Positions 1-10,756 of a stretch of 64,000 bases of DNA are shown one piece after another. Under the pieces are notes generated by a model, which saw nothing but the letters and a program-made list of their open reading frames with translations, ran no database searches and was not told where the DNA came from. How positions within the stretch are numbered: the stretch's first letter is position 1; each line of letters starts with the position of its first letter. The stretch is from Pyronema omphalodes (lineage: Eukaryota; Ascomycota; Pezizomycetes; Pezizales; Pyronemataceae): the NCBI GenBank assembly GCA_024516155.1, contig JAJJXM010000118.1, forward strand, positions 1-64,000, read 5' to 3'. The position numbers and the translations under genes are program-made.

Positions 1-934
1 CTCCTGGTGGTTTACTGCCCCTACCACCATTTCTGCCATTGTCTGCCGGGATTCCATCCTCTGATGGAGGCAAGGGGACTTCTGGTGCTCTTCCGAGTGA
101 GGGAGGTCTAGGAGTCATCTCCTCATGCATAGCCTCAGTTAAGGACTTAGCATCAAAATGCTCCTTCTTCTGGATCTTAGACATAACAAGGCCAATAACC
201 TTGTTTACCAACTCCAATTTTTCCTCCTCTCTTTGTTCCTCATAATCCAGCAGACGTTGCTGGTGCACTTCTTCAGCTCTAGACAGAGCTGCAATCCGTC
301 TATCCCTCTGCTCATCATCTTGTTCCCGAATGGCGTCTTGTGTATTTTTCTGAAAGGCCCATACCTCGATTTCCTTGTTGATCTGTAGTTGCCTCTGGGC
401 AAAGGCTTCGAGGATGGCATTGGTTGTCTGAATGCCGTGGTTAAGTCTTTCTGCAGCCGCTTGATTGGCTGCCTCTTTGGTTTTAGTGTCCGTGGCAAGT
501 TCGCCAATTGTCCTCCAAACTTGGCCGGCAAAGTCGTTGCTGGCCTGAACGAGTCTGGTAACGGTTTGAAGGTTGACCTCCTGGTCAAGGTTGCCCTTCT
601 TTGCTAGGATGTCGTAAGCTTTCTGCATCCCCTGGGCCATCTCCTGATAGAGTCCCTTCATCCGTTGTAATTCCTCGTTCATTGCAGCTCCTGATCCAGC
701 TGCTTCCATCAATCTCTTAATGTCCTCCTCAGTCGAATTCATCCTTTCCATCATTAAAATCACCCATTGTGGTACTTCGCCTAGGTGAAGGGTGGCGCCA
801 TGATGAACCCTTGGTTGTCCCACAGAGGTGACTTCCTCCCAGGAACGAGGACGGGTGATGCTGACAGCGTCAGCCATAGGCGCATCAAGTTCGTCGTCGT
901 GGGTTGCACCGCCGGTGAGTCTGCGTGAGGCCAT
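1..934 (-). CDS. Gypsy-1 gag-like protein, N-terminal 311 codons, open at window edge
   Basis: The minus-strand frame from ATG 934-932 has no stop for 311 codons and leaves the window. It begins MASRRLTGGATHDDELD and is mostly charged, Gln/Glu/Lys-rich helix, with a probable coiled coil over roughly residues 65-270 (for example LQRMKGLYQEMAQGMQKAYD and RDRRIAALSRAEEVHQQRLL). A Pro/Gly-rich linker follows at the edge. The layout, a long N-terminal coiled coil then a flexible linker, is like the first 400 residues of the Gypsy-2 gag, though the residues are not obviously similar. The capsid core and any zinc knuckle would lie outside. It follows the 5' LTR by 120 bases, as expected for gag. The call as gag rests on position and architecture, not on a recognised domain. 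Confidence 0.65.
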   Translation of the reverse strand, partial: MASRRLTGGATHDDELDAPMADAVSITRPRSWEEVTSVGQPRVHHGATLHLGEVPQWVILMMERMNSTEEDIKRLMEAAGSGAAMNEELQRMKGLYQEMAQGMQKAYDILAKKGNLDQEVNLQTVTRLVQASNDFAGQVWRTIGELATDTKTKEAANQAAAERLNHGIQTTNAILEAFAQRQLQINKEIEVWAFQKNTQDAIREQDDEQRDRRIAALSRAEEVHQQRLLDYEEQREEEKLELVNKVIGLVMSKIQKKEHFDAKSLTEAMHEEMTPRPPSLGRAPEVPLPPSEDGIPADNGRNGGRGSKPPG

Positions 935-1054
935 TGTGGATTGAGGTTTTTGTTTGTAGTTTTTAGAGGAGTGTTGGTGTTTCTTGCCCGAGAAGAGGGT
1001 CTTCCGTAATCGTGTCGAAAAGTAAACTTAGTAGCTTGAGCCTTAAGTTTATAG

Positions 1055-2410
1055 TGTGAACCTGGGTATTGAGGCTTTCAATACAGAGGTTTGTCCGATC
1101 AGTTAACGCTTCGTTCGCAAGATAGATAACTAATAGATTTTCCCAAAAGCTAGGAAGTTCAACTAATCGATCACAGGCCGAATAAACTTAAGGGTCTCTC
1201 TCGAGGTGACTGGTGTAGATAGGTGTTGTTGTAACAAGAGATCAGGTTGCTGATGCTGGAGGAGACGGTGGGAAGACTTAGGGTCTTTTATAGACTTTCG
1301 TCGACAAGTTCGCCCAGACTTCCCAAAGGAACCAACTTCCAAACTAAGCTCAGGAGATAAGACGTGAGTCAATTCTTTGACAAATCTGCCGATGGCTCGC
1401 ATCATGCTGGTGGCGCAATTATATTAATTGCTCACTTGCATAATGACCTCGTGTCAGATTAATCCTTGACATTCCTTGCCGTGCTACCACACCTTCCAAT
1501 CAGGTATTGGGGTTAAGCGCCTAGTGGAGGGTGACTCCACTTGAGCGCATAATGCAGTGACTCCTCTGATAATGACATGTGAGTCATATATCTTATGAGT
1601 CGTCTTGATCATAGATCTCCCTAGAGAATCTCGATTGCGAGTGAAGGAATCTGACATCATAAGGCAGACTATGCTTTACCGGAGCGCACTGCCCCGTCAC
1701 ATTCCTGTGTGATGTCATACAGCCCCACCTGCGCGCACTTGCGCGCAGCCACACCCTGGTGTGTACGCAAACGCCCTCTTATCTTGCAGTTGGTAGTCAT
1801 TGGCCTAAGGTCGCGTCATATCAGTTCCATCCAACAGTTTCCCTGAGTGGTGTTCCTTGCTGCAGGACGTCATCTCATGCTAATGCAATCTTGACCCTTG
1901 TCCTGGGCTCCACTCCTGTTGGCTGACTAGACTCTGCCTTGTTACTTGGCCGACTATCCGCCCAACTCAGACCTCGGATGATCCTATTCGTCTGCCTTGC
2001 ATTGTCCTGAGAATTCCCTTCTCTTGCAAGCCCTCTGGTAGCCGTGCTTGGTGGAACACGACCTCAAGTATAAGGAGGTGTCCTTTCGCCGTCGTCTTCT
2101 GTCTCCATCAGCGTCGTCTGTAGTTTTCTCATGGGTAAGTCGACACCGATGAGGTAAGTTGATACTCGTTCCCATCCATCTGTGATCCTCCCAAACTGAC
2201 AGTGAATAAAAGGTAGCGACGCCTCGGGCCGGGATCCTCGTGAGGTCCTTTCGGAAAGTCACGAATCACGTGACGGGGCTAGCTGGAGCTCCTCAGGGGG
2301 TTCCGGCCCGGGATACTAACCTTATTATTCATCCTCCTGTCGAGTTTGCCATGTTCTCATAATGTTATACATGTTACCTATTCTATACTCACACAATATA
2401 GGGTGTGACA
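1055..2410 (-). repeat. Gypsy-1 5' LTR (1356 bp)
   Basis: On the plus strand the LTR starts TGTGAACCTGGG and ends GGGTGTGACA, so both strands have TG...CA ends. Its right edge cuts a coding frame of Gypsy-3, and its left edge is followed by the same TATAG-like junction seen beside the Gypsy-2 LTR. Inside it, around 1729-1748, TGCGCGCA occurs twice with a two-base gap. The 3' LTR is not in the window, so the ends are inferred from one copy. Confidence 0.7.
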
Positions 2411-3390
2411 GTCGTTGAGTTCCCAGCGGTTGCCATTTTCCTTGATATAAGGAAGAATCTGATCCAAGGCGCGTCCGCGGAGGCGGCCCATGGCATAAGA
2501 AATCCGTTTATGAGGGGTTGGGAAGCGTAGCTCGTCGCTCACCAACTTGATGCGAAGCAAAGAGACAAAGCGGCGGAGGTCCTCCCTGTTGGACCCGTCG
2601 AAGGTTGGCGGATCCGAGATTTTGTCTCCGGTCACGTGGATGCCGGGGGAGGCGAGTAGCGCGTTGATGAGTTCACGCTGGCGGGTGAGCTCCTTCTCGT
2701 AGTAGTGGATTTCATTTGTATCTGCTTGCTCCTCCGGGGTTAGGAGGATTTCGGGGTCTCGGGGGGGGGGGTCTTGGAATTGGTGCGATTATCGCGGGGG
2801 CGGGGGCTGCGGCTGCGGCTGTGGTAGGGGGTGCGGCGGTTCGCGGTACTGGTTCTGGGCCGTTTGGGTAAACCTGGACGGAGCCAGTCTGGATCACGAC
2901 AGGGGGAATGGGAGCAGGGGTGGGAGCTTCCGGAGCGCGAGAGGCGACAGGGCTGGATACCCGGGTGCTGTTACCGGAGCCGGGGGTTTCCGTGAGGTCG
3001 TTTAAGAGATAACCCGTGGGGTGGTCCTGAGCGTCTAAGATGGATTGTGCGAGTTGTTTGGTGAAAGTAAGCGGTTCATGGCCGTCGGGGAACTGGGTCA
3101 TGGTGGCAGCGTTCATAATTTGCTGCCAGTGTCCTTCGTCAATAAGTTTAATATGCATTCTGGCGGGCTCTGAGGATTGGCTTGAGTCTGATGGTGCGGC
3201 GGATGTGCTCCTGGTAATTGTAGTCCTGGAGTTCCCGGCGGACCACAAGGTAGCAGTTATTTTCTGCTCGTCGGATGGTTCTTCGCACTGCGCCAGCGAA
3301 TCTGTCGGGAATCCCAAAGGTTTCGTTTAGGGTGTGCGATTCCAAGGCTTGTTTTAATGCGTAGGTCCAGGCAGAACCGGTGGGGTTCAT
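2411..3390 (-). pseudogene. Gypsy-3a gag fragment, broken
   Basis: Three open pieces on the minus strand make up one gag-like reading: 3390-3148 (starts MNPTGSAWTYALKQALESH), a piece in the next frame down to about 2770 (HWQQIMNAATMTQ, then a Pro/Ala-rich linker), and a third ending at 2411 (DPPTFDGSNREDLRRFVSLL, the FDG start of a retrotransposon gag capsid domain). The second change of frame falls in a run of about 12 C on the coding strand (2760-2771), a likely slippage mutation. The first change is shared with copy 3b. The frame is cut at 2411 by the Gypsy-1 LTR. Confidence 0.7.
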
Positions 3391-3425
3391 GCGTGTCGGT
3401 TGAATAATTAATCGATCGAACGTAA

Positions 3426-3768
3426 TGTCAGGGAACTAGGAACGGACGTTCAAAGAACACACTGAACACTACCGGCAAGAGGGACTAGGCGGGTTCCGGA
3501 ACGGGGAACGGCAGGACAAGGACCGAAGTGCTCGTCAGACGGACGGCACACGAAACAGGAACAGGGACAAGGACAAGAGTGACGTAGGACTGGAAGAAGA
3601 AGTCTTTATTAGGAGCAAGGGAAAGACACAAGACGTTCGATGGAGAACTCGACAACGGGGAGGCAAGCCTCCTTATGTACAAAGGGGCGGCCAGCACTCT
3701 TGCTGGGCCGTCATACAATCATCGCTACATGAGCTTCCGTTCTCCATCAATTCACCTGCGACGCCACA
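3426..3768 (-). repeat. Gypsy-3a LTR (343 bp)
   Basis: It starts TGTCAGGGA and ends GCGACGCCACA on the plus strand and matches 4620-4966 over its whole length with scattered differences. Lying upstream of the minus-strand gag, it is a 5' LTR. It carries an ACAAGGACAGG-type degenerate repeat and a stretch reading AAAGGGCGGCCAGCACTC-like in both copies. No 3' partner is in the window. Confidence 0.7.
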
Positions 3769-3958
3769 GCTCTCCAGCTCGTGGTACGTTATCCATCATC
3801 AATCAGTCTCTCAGTCACAATGGCACGGCACACACAACAACACAACAACACGACGGCAACACAACACAACACGGCAAGACAACGGCACGATGTCAATCAA
3901 CAACCACGACAACACAATGATGACGCAACAACACAACGGCTCGTCAGCCGTGTGCCGT
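3769..3958. repeat. CAACA-rich low-complexity spacer
   Basis: This stretch between the two Gypsy-3 fragments is a degenerate run of CAACA, CACAA and ACGGC units on the plus strand, densest at 3825-3945. It has no credible reading frame. It may be a degraded simple repeat beside an old insertion or deletion joint. Confidence 0.6.
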
Positions 3959-4582
3959 GACAGGGGGAGTCTTGGGAATGGTGCGATGATAGCGGCGGCT
4001 GTGGCTGTGGCTGGGGCGGGGGGCCCGGCGGCTTGAGGCCCTGTGTCTGGTCTGTTGGGGTAAACCTGCACGGACCGAGTCTGAATAACAACGGGGGGAA
4101 TGGGGGCAAGGGTGGGGGCTTCCGGAGCTTGGCGGGCGACAGGACTGGAGACTCAGCTGCTGGTCCGGGAGCCGGGGGTCTCTGTGAGGTCGTTTAATAT
4201 GTAGCCTGTGGGATATTCTTGGGCGTCTAGGATCGATTGAGGGAGCTGCTTGGTGAACGTGACCGGGTCGTGCCCGTCTGGCAACTGGGTCATGGAAGCA
4301 GCGTTGACGATCTGCTGCCAATGCCCTTCCTGGATGACCTTAACGTGCATGTTGGCGGGCTCGGAGGATTGGCTTAAGTCGGATGGTGTAACGGACATAC
4401 TCCCGGTAAGTAAAATCCTGGAGTTCCCAGCGGACCACAAGGTAGCCGTGATCTTCTGTTCTTGGGATGGCTCGTCGGACTGCGCCAGCGAATCGGTTGG
4501 GTATTCCGAGGGTCTCGGTTAGTGTGTGGGTCTCTAGGGCTTGTTCCAAGGTGTGTGTCCAAGCAGAACCGGTTGAGTTCAT
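3959..4582 (-). pseudogene. Gypsy-3b gag fragment, broken and truncated
   Basis: This is a second copy of the N-terminal gag of Gypsy-3, about 1.2 kb from copy 3a and in the same orientation. The first frame (4582-4340, 80 codons, starts MNSTGSAWTHTLEQALE) aligns residue for residue with that of 3a and stops at the same place. The continuation (HWQQIVNAASMTQ) is again in the +1 frame, as in 3a. Sequence similarity ends in the Pro-rich linker near 3960, so the FDG capsid part is missing here. Confidence 0.7.
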
Positions 4583-4619
4583 GCGTGTCGGTCGAATGAA
4601 TGTTTTAGATCGAACGTAA

Positions 4620-4966
4620 TGTCAGGGACTAGGAACGGACGTTCGAAGAACACACTGAACACTACCGGGCAGGGGGGGACTAGCCGGGTTCCGGGACACG
4701 GGAACGGAAGGACAAGAATCGAAGTGCCCGACAGACGGCCGGGACACTAGACAAGGACAGGAACAAGGACAAGAATGACGTGAGTCTTGAGATGAGAAAT
4801 CGTATTAAAGGTCGAGGTAAAGACACAAGACTTTCGATGGAGAACTCAACGACGGGGAGGCAACCCTCCTTATGTACAAAGGGCGGCCAGCACTCTTGCT
4901 GGGCCGTCATCCAACATCGCTACATGAACAGCGTCTGTTCTCCATTATTTCACCTGCGACGTCACA
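4620..4966 (-). repeat. Gypsy-3b LTR (347 bp)
   Basis: It starts TGTCAGGGA and ends GCGACGTCACA. It is the counterpart of 3426-3768, again on the 5' side of a minus-strand gag fragment. Each of the two Gypsy-3 fragments keeps its own 5' LTR and start of gag, so they are separate copies or a tandem duplication rather than the two ends of one element. Confidence 0.7.
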
Positions 4967-4978
4967 GCTTCTACAGGC

Positions 4979-6656
4979 TGTCGCACACGGCACCGGCGAC
5001 CCCCCCCCTCTGCATTCTCAACAACGAGGACCGAAACTCCAGGTTTTCAAATCGGATTCGGATTTGCAGCACTCTGTTACGTTATTCTCTGAATTTTCAG
5101 GGGATTCTACGTTGTTTTTGTTGACTTTTGTCGCAAAATCAGAGTTTTCACGAGTTTTGGCTTACCCCACCTCATGAAATGTCGCCAAAACAACAACAGA
5201 ACAACGCCCAACAATCGAAACGGTCCGCAAACGCGTACAATGTTCTAGCCGACCTTCCTCAGGATGGATCTACTCCTACTTTTGATGGAAGAGATGGAAA
5301 AGTTGATGAAGTTGATGGAAACTCCGCTGGAAAGCCCTTCCAGAGCGTGGTCTTGGCAAGATCACCAGTTCCTTCGGCTTCAAAACACAGCAGCAACAGG
5401 CACGAACTGAACGAAGCCGGTTCAGTAACTACCGTTGCAGTGTTGCATCTGCGATGAGTCAGGCAGCCTTGGTTGATGACAACTATGTCACCCTCGACCA
5501 ACTGTTTGCTCACCGCTACCCAGAAGTCACTGGGGCCAGCTTCCTGGGGATACAACAGATCCATCAGGACACACAGCGATGCTTCAATACCCTCGATGAA
5601 TCCATACGCAACAACAACGATACGATGCGCCACAGATTCGACATCATGATGTCGAAATTCAACATTCTGCTTGACGAAAACACGAAGCTGCGCGCAGCAT
5701 ACAACTCTACACAGGCTGAAACAGCGGCTCTCAAGGCGGCTGTCGACGCCCTAACGAAGAAAATCGACGAACAGCAACAAGTCATTTCGGCGCCCCCCTC
5801 ACCGAACGTCACGGCCTCTTCCTCAGCGATGGAAGAGATGACTATGCAACTGTCCGTCGTTCAACATGATATTCAGGATGTCCGAGACGCTGTTCGCAAC
5901 CCTCCTGGCAAGAGAAAGCGAAGGGGAAGCGACCAGAATACCGAACCCACCTCACCGACAAACAGAAGACCGGTGGACCACAAACCGAGAGCTGCATGAC
6001 AGGTGCGAAGCCTGATGCACTCGAAACATGCGACTACCGGCGCCCAGGACAAGCTTGATGCCCTCAACCCTATGTCCCCCCTACCTCTCCTCGCAATCAC
6101 GTCGACCGAAGCGACACCGGAACCTCGCCCTGACAGTTCATCTGCTCAGGACACACCTTTACCCGATGCCCCAAGCACTGCCCCTGCTGAGACCAACAGG
6201 ATGGAAGGCTGTGGAGGCGAAGGCTACACAGAGGAAGAAGCAGAAAGCGAAGGACACGACACCTACGGCAGCGACACCCAGCAAGACCCCTACAACAAAG
6301 AATGGTGGCCGGGGAAAGAATACCCACCAACCCAGAATGACAACCCCCTCTGCAAAGAAGACTTGGGCAGAAGTCGTCAAGAGCGGAGGCATCAACGTGC
6401 AGATTGTGCTTGGGAATGGCAATCTGGGACTGACAACACCACCGACAAGAAGGGGAGAGAGGCGAGGCGGGGCAGCAAGAAGGCTGAGGAAGAGGGAGGG
6501 AGAAGGGAAGAGAGGGGAGGAGAAGAGGGGCAGGGCGGCCCGGGTGTCTCAAAGGGAAGGGGGTCAGGAGATACCGGCGGACGAGGTGAGAGAGGAGAGG
6601 AGAGTGGGGGCATGGGTGGCCCAGCGGCTGTTTCACTTTGCTTTGGTTTTGTTTTT
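4979..6656 (+). mobile_element. K1, ORF1-only retroposon (5' and ORF part)
   Basis: It starts TGTCGCACACGG followed by a C-run (the K-family 5' leader) and runs through the K ORF to the GCTTTGGTTTTG motif that ends the coding part. At about 6656 it is cut by LINE 2a. Its 3' end with a (CAAA)n tail continues at 10757-10891, with about 190 bases of the usual 3' region missing. It follows the Gypsy-3b LTR by 12 bases. No target duplication is visible. Confidence 0.7.
5179..6640 (+). pseudogene. K1 ORF, coiled-coil ORF1-like protein, broken
   Basis: The reading starts at the ATG of MSPKQQQNNAQQSKRS, the start shared by all K copies. One extra A near 5382 (AAAACACAG instead of AACACAG) shifts the frame; the true reading resumes in the frame of 5454-5999 (CFNTLDESIRNNNDTMRHRF, a coiled coil, then QAETAALKAAVDALTKKIDE). 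It stops at a TGA at 5997-5999 where other copies have TCA. The remainder, in further frames, contains KTWAEVVKSGGINVQIVLG and a Gly/Arg/Glu-rich tail. No zinc knuckle and no reverse transcriptase are present. The protein resembles a LINE ORF1 RNA-binding protein in build only. Confidence 0.65.
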
Positions 6657-9600
6657 GCTTTGTTTGTTTGTTTGTTTGTTTGTTTGTTTTCTCATTACTT
6701 GTTTGCAACCTTAAGGTTGTAACAAGGGACAGATAAATACAAAAGAGAAGAAGAATAAAACATAAAAGCAAAAACCCAGTCTCCGCCTCTACCATCCTCC
6801 TCCTCTTGATCGTCGTGGTTGTGGGGTCTGTCCCCACTGTTACTGCTGGGGTGTGTTGTCCATATCGCGTCTCTTGTGCCGGTGCCCTGCTTGCACAGAG
6901 GCCACCTCGCCGCGTTCCTCCCTTTCTTCCTCCCTTCCCCTTCCCATTTTTAGTTTTCTTTTCCCCTTTGTTTCCTCCGCTACAAATGAAATAATTACTC
7001 CCGCCGGCCCCTGCTGCCCCTTCCCCGCGCCCCTCTCTCTCCTGGTCTACTCTTCGCCCCTTCCGCCCTTTGAAACAAAAGAAATCTTCCTCGGGCACAA
7101 AGAAAAGGAAAGACAAAGACAAGAGAAAATTCACCTCCCCCCTCTGCCCTCCTTCATCGCCGTCCCGCCTCCTCCCACCCGCTTCTGCCGCTGTTCTCCT
7201 CTGTTCACGTCGTCCCCTTACATCTCCCTTCGTCGTTCTTCCCGCTCACTTCAATCCTTGCCTCCCCGGAAACTCAAAGTACTCAAACAAACGCGATAAG
7301 CAAATAAGACAAAAAGGAAACGTAAAGAAACCAAGACGAGAATTAAAACCTGGGTAAGAACAAACGTAAAATGAAAAGAAAATTAAAATGAAAAAGAAAT
7401 TGAAGCAAGTCGAGGCTTGTGCGCGCGAGAGGTGTTTGTCACTGTGGTCAGGTTAGACATCGAAAGAGGGGGTCTGCTCCCTTCTGCGAGCTTTGTTTAA
7501 CCGGGTACGGCCCAGACCGAGGTAGCGACCTTGGTCACGGAGATGAAATCAGAGAGAGCCTGCATGCCGGATGTGGTGTTGAGGATGGATTCCATGTAGA
7601 GTCGAACGTGGTGGGTAATCTTGAGGTCCTGCCGGAGGGTTGTGCGAGCGTCCTGGAACTCGGGACAACTTAGGAGGAGGTGTCGAGGTGTCTGAGGAGA
7701 GTGGATGGGGCAGTTGCATGAGCGTGCTGGCTATGCGTTGGACGGAGGTCGGTCGAGGCAGCTCAGAAAGTACCCATGTCCTGTCCGGAGTCCGAGGATG
7801 GCTGTGGATATCCAGCGGGGATGATCAGTGTAGGCGGTGTCCATGCGTCTCCGGTGTTGGGCTGCGTACGTCTTAGGCTTGGGAGGGGAGTTGTACGACT
7901 CGTGCCATTCTCTTGTGTGGCGTTTGCGAGTGCGTTGTCGCAGCCATGTTATGCTGACGTCAGGTAGTCGTCGAGGTTGTATCGTTGTAGCTTGACGAGC
8001 CAGGTCGTCGGCGGTTTCGTTACCGGGGACGCTGGCGTGGCCGGGGATCCAGGGACGGTGATGGAGGTGCCGTATTCGCTGAGGTTGCGAGCGACTGCGT
8101 GAATGTTGCGGGCGACTTCTTGTCCGGCGTCACGGCGTAGGTGGGAGGTTCTGTGCGCTGCAGCCTGGCTATCCGTGAAGACGTGGATCGTTCTGTTCAA
8201 TAGAGAGTGTTGTAGGGTGTATTTCAGATATGTGCGCAGGCCTTCGAGGATGGCTGTGACCTCTGCATCGAAGACTTCGGTCATGTCGCCCATGGGGACT
8301 ATGGATCTTACTGGTCGGGGTAGGCCGTGGGGTATGGTGTACCCTGCTCCCGTTGTGCCGTTGGTTTTGGAGCCATCCGTGTAGAGTAGGATGCTGTCGT
8401 TGCGGCGGCGGAGAACGTGTAGTAAGAGGAGGTGTTCGTCCATCACGTCGTCGTTCGGGGTGGTGGGGATGTCGGTGGTGATTGAGGTGGCGAACTCGTT
8501 ATCGGGAACGTCCTGTGAGGTGTCTTCGATCTCGGCATTGGGCGCGATCCATGGGGAGAGGGTGCAGAGGGTGTGGATGAGGCGAGTTGGGGGGCGCACG
8601 GCCATATGCCATGGGTGGTCGCACTCTTGGTCGGTGTTGATGGAGGCTTCGTCGGCTCCGGGAGCGGGAAAAGAGACGGGGCAGCGCTCGATGATTGGGT
8701 GTGAAGCCGGGAGGGTGAGGATTCCAAGAGCGTACTTCCGCTGACGGTTGTTAAGCCGGGTCGTTACTGGGGGTAGCGCCGCTTCGTTATGGAGGGCCAG
8801 GACCGGTGTGGAGGTGAATGCGTTGAGGATCCGGCCGAGTGCTGTGTTTTGTTGTGTTTGAAGGATGTTGGCAAGGTCTCTCTGATTATTCCACCATATC
8901 TCCGCGCCAAAGTCCGCTCTGGAATGGACACATGCCTTGTATATCAGTCTCGTCGCGGAAGGGGTCAGACCTGTCTCGTATCGTGCGAGCCTACACAGTG
9001 CGTTAAGGGTCCCTCGTGCTGCAGTTGCTCTCTTATTTACATGTTGTCTAAAGGTAAGTCTTCTATCTAAGTACATACCGATCCACCGTACTACGTCCTT
9101 CTCCCCTCCCTGCGTACCCGGTGTGACCACTGTCCCATTCGGGACCTTAACCTTCTGTTCTGCGGTAATTGAATTGGCGCGAGCCCAGTGAAAGTGGTGT
9201 ATTTGCGACTTGGAGTCGTCGAAAGCTACCGCGTTCGCGTCGGCCCATCTGAAAGCTGTCGCCGTGACCTTTTCCAGTGCGCGTGCGTTGTCTTTGCGTG
9301 TTCTTCCTTGTACGACTATAGCTACGTCGTCTATGTAGCTAGGCGTCCATGCGTAAGGGTGTACCTGTTCTAACTCGGCGAATAGCGGGCGTAGATACAG
9401 CAAGAACAGTATGAGGGAGGCGGGGGAACCTTGCGGGATTCCGGTCGTAACCGGGCGTTGTCTCTCGGTTTGGCCATCAAAAGCGAGGGCGATTGTGCGG
9501 TCCTCGAGGAAGGACTTGTACCACGAGATCACCGTTTTCGGGCAGCCGAGTTGGCGGAGGGTTTGCTGCAACCTGTCGGTAGAGACGTTGTCGAACCCCC

Positions 9601-10756
9601 CACGGACGTCTAAAAAAAGCGCAGTTGTTATCATGCCGTTAGTTTTTCCCAACTCTGCGTCGTGTACTAATGCCATCGCTGCGTCCACCGCGGATCGCTG
9701 AGGGCGTCCTCGGATTTGGTCCCTGTGCAACAGACCATGGGTGTCTGCCATGACCCCCAAGCGTGTTGCCATCAGCTTCACGAGGACTTTACCTAGGCAA
9801 TTTAAGAGGGCGATCGGTGTGTACGCCTTTGGGTTGCTGTAGTCGGGCTTATGGGGCTTTGGGATGATAACCGTTGGGGCTTGTCGCCAACAGCGCGGGT
9901 GGTATCCCGTCGTGCCCAGTATGGCGTAGACCGTGTTGATTTGTTCGGGGATAACCAGGTATACTTGCCTGAGGCAGGCGAACGTAATTCCGTCGGGCCC
10001 GGGTGCCTTCTTCGGCGAGGAGGTGAAGATGGCGGTTTTGATTTCAGTCGGTGTGAAGGTGTTCCATTGTAGTTCTCGGCGGGGCGTGAGGGAGGACGGG
10101 GTGGGGGGGCGGAGGGGTGGGGGGAACAGTTTCTGGAAGGCTTCGATTTTTGATTCGAACAAGCTACATTTTGTTTCCTGTCCGTTTATTGACGCTCGGA
10201 GGTTGGGGGTTAGCTGGGCCCGACGAAGGTTTGTGTACCTGAATGCTTGCCGCACGTCTGGTCCTTCCGCTTGAGCCAGGTATTCCTGCCACTTTGCGTC
10301 TTTCGCATGTCGTATAGTGCGATGGTAGGCGTTTCGTGGCTGCCTATACGCTGTGTGCTTGTCGTCGGTCCTGATGCGTTTCCAGTGACGGCGAGCCAGG
10401 GTCATTTGTTTGCGGGCGGCTGCTACCTCCTGGGTCCACCATCTCTTTGATCGAGGGGTCACCTGTAGGACGGTGGTGGAGGTTTTGGCCGCCTGTACGA
10501 TGTTGTCGCTGAGGGTGTTGGCCCACTCGTCGAGGTTCTCTGGGGTGGGGTTGGCGTGGTATTGAGCCCAGAGCTCTGCGGTATCATCACAGGAGGCGCG
10601 GAGGGTGGTCGCAAAGAGGTCCCAGTCGGTTTTCTTCCAGTTTAGTTGTTGCGTTGGGACGGCAGCTTCTGAGTCCGGGTGTGTTGTTTGCACTTCGAAG
10701 CGGAGCACTTCGTGGTGGGATCCCGTTGTGATATCGTCGTCAACCGCCCAGTTAAC
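6657..10756 (-). mobile_element. LINE 2a, 5'-truncated family 2 copy
   Basis: On the minus strand it runs from inside the endonuclease domain of ORF2 (10756) to a (CAAA)n tail, seen as (TTTG)n at 6657-6689. The 3' hairpin AACC-TTAA-GGTT is at 6707-6718. About 750 bases of pyrimidine-rich 3' UTR (on the plus strand) separate the tail from the ORF2 stop at 7453. It lies within K1, but instead of a target duplication about 190 bases of K1 are missing at the joint. ORF1 and most of the endonuclease are absent. Confidence 0.75.
7453..10756 (-). pseudogene. LINE 2a ORF2 (RT and RNase H), truncated and frameshifted
   Basis: The frame opens in the endonuclease end (VDDDITTGSHHEVLRF). It continues through the RT with motif A FLDVRGGFDNVS, motif B TGIPQGSPAS and motif C SYIDDVAIVV, and RNase H with YTDGSKTNGTTGAGY and VFTDSQAAAH. 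A one-base deletion near 8050 (coding GTCCCTGGATCC against GTCCACTGCATCC in copy 2b) shifts the frame inside RNase H. The C-terminus, with the Cys/His motif, continues in another frame to a stop at 7453-7455. IRGRPQRS (usually IGGRPQRS) and GGFDN (usually GAFDN) are substitutions in otherwise conserved RT positions. It is inactive. Confidence 0.8.

Larger units (their letters stand above)
1..2410 (-). mobile_element. Gypsy-1, partial LTR retrotransposon (5' LTR and start of gag)
   Basis: On the minus strand this reads 5' LTR (2410-1055), a leader (1054-935) and an open gag frame (934-1) that runs off the window, so pol and the 3' LTR lie outside. The LTR has TG...CA ends. The leader right after the LTR has no TGG, so it lacks a standard tRNA primer site, but 12 bases of it (1041-1052) are complementary to a stretch inside the LTR (1182-1193). 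The element sits inside the gag of a Gypsy-3 fragment: that frame is open up to 2411 and is cut exactly at the LTR end. A target duplication, possibly GTCGT, cannot be checked because the other flank is outside. Confidence 0.8.

Noticed and set aside
2378..2410. C-terminal extension HTLYCVSIE of the Gypsy-3a frame
   Set aside because: These codons lie in the Gypsy-1 LTR, past the insertion joint.
5128..5178. Upstream extension of the K ORF (SQNQSFHEFWLTPPHE)
   Set aside because: It needs a TTG start; the ATG of MSPKQ is shared by all K copies and is the better start.
6657..6690. (TTTG)n and (TTTA)n arrays as possible CRISPR-like or regulatory repeats
   Set aside because: They are LINE and K 3' tails, adjacent to target duplications, with no spacers.
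6097..7134. 345-codon minus-strand frame
   Set aside because: It runs across K1, a (TTTG)n tail and the 2a 3' UTR in low-complexity sequence, with no domain, and is a chance frame.
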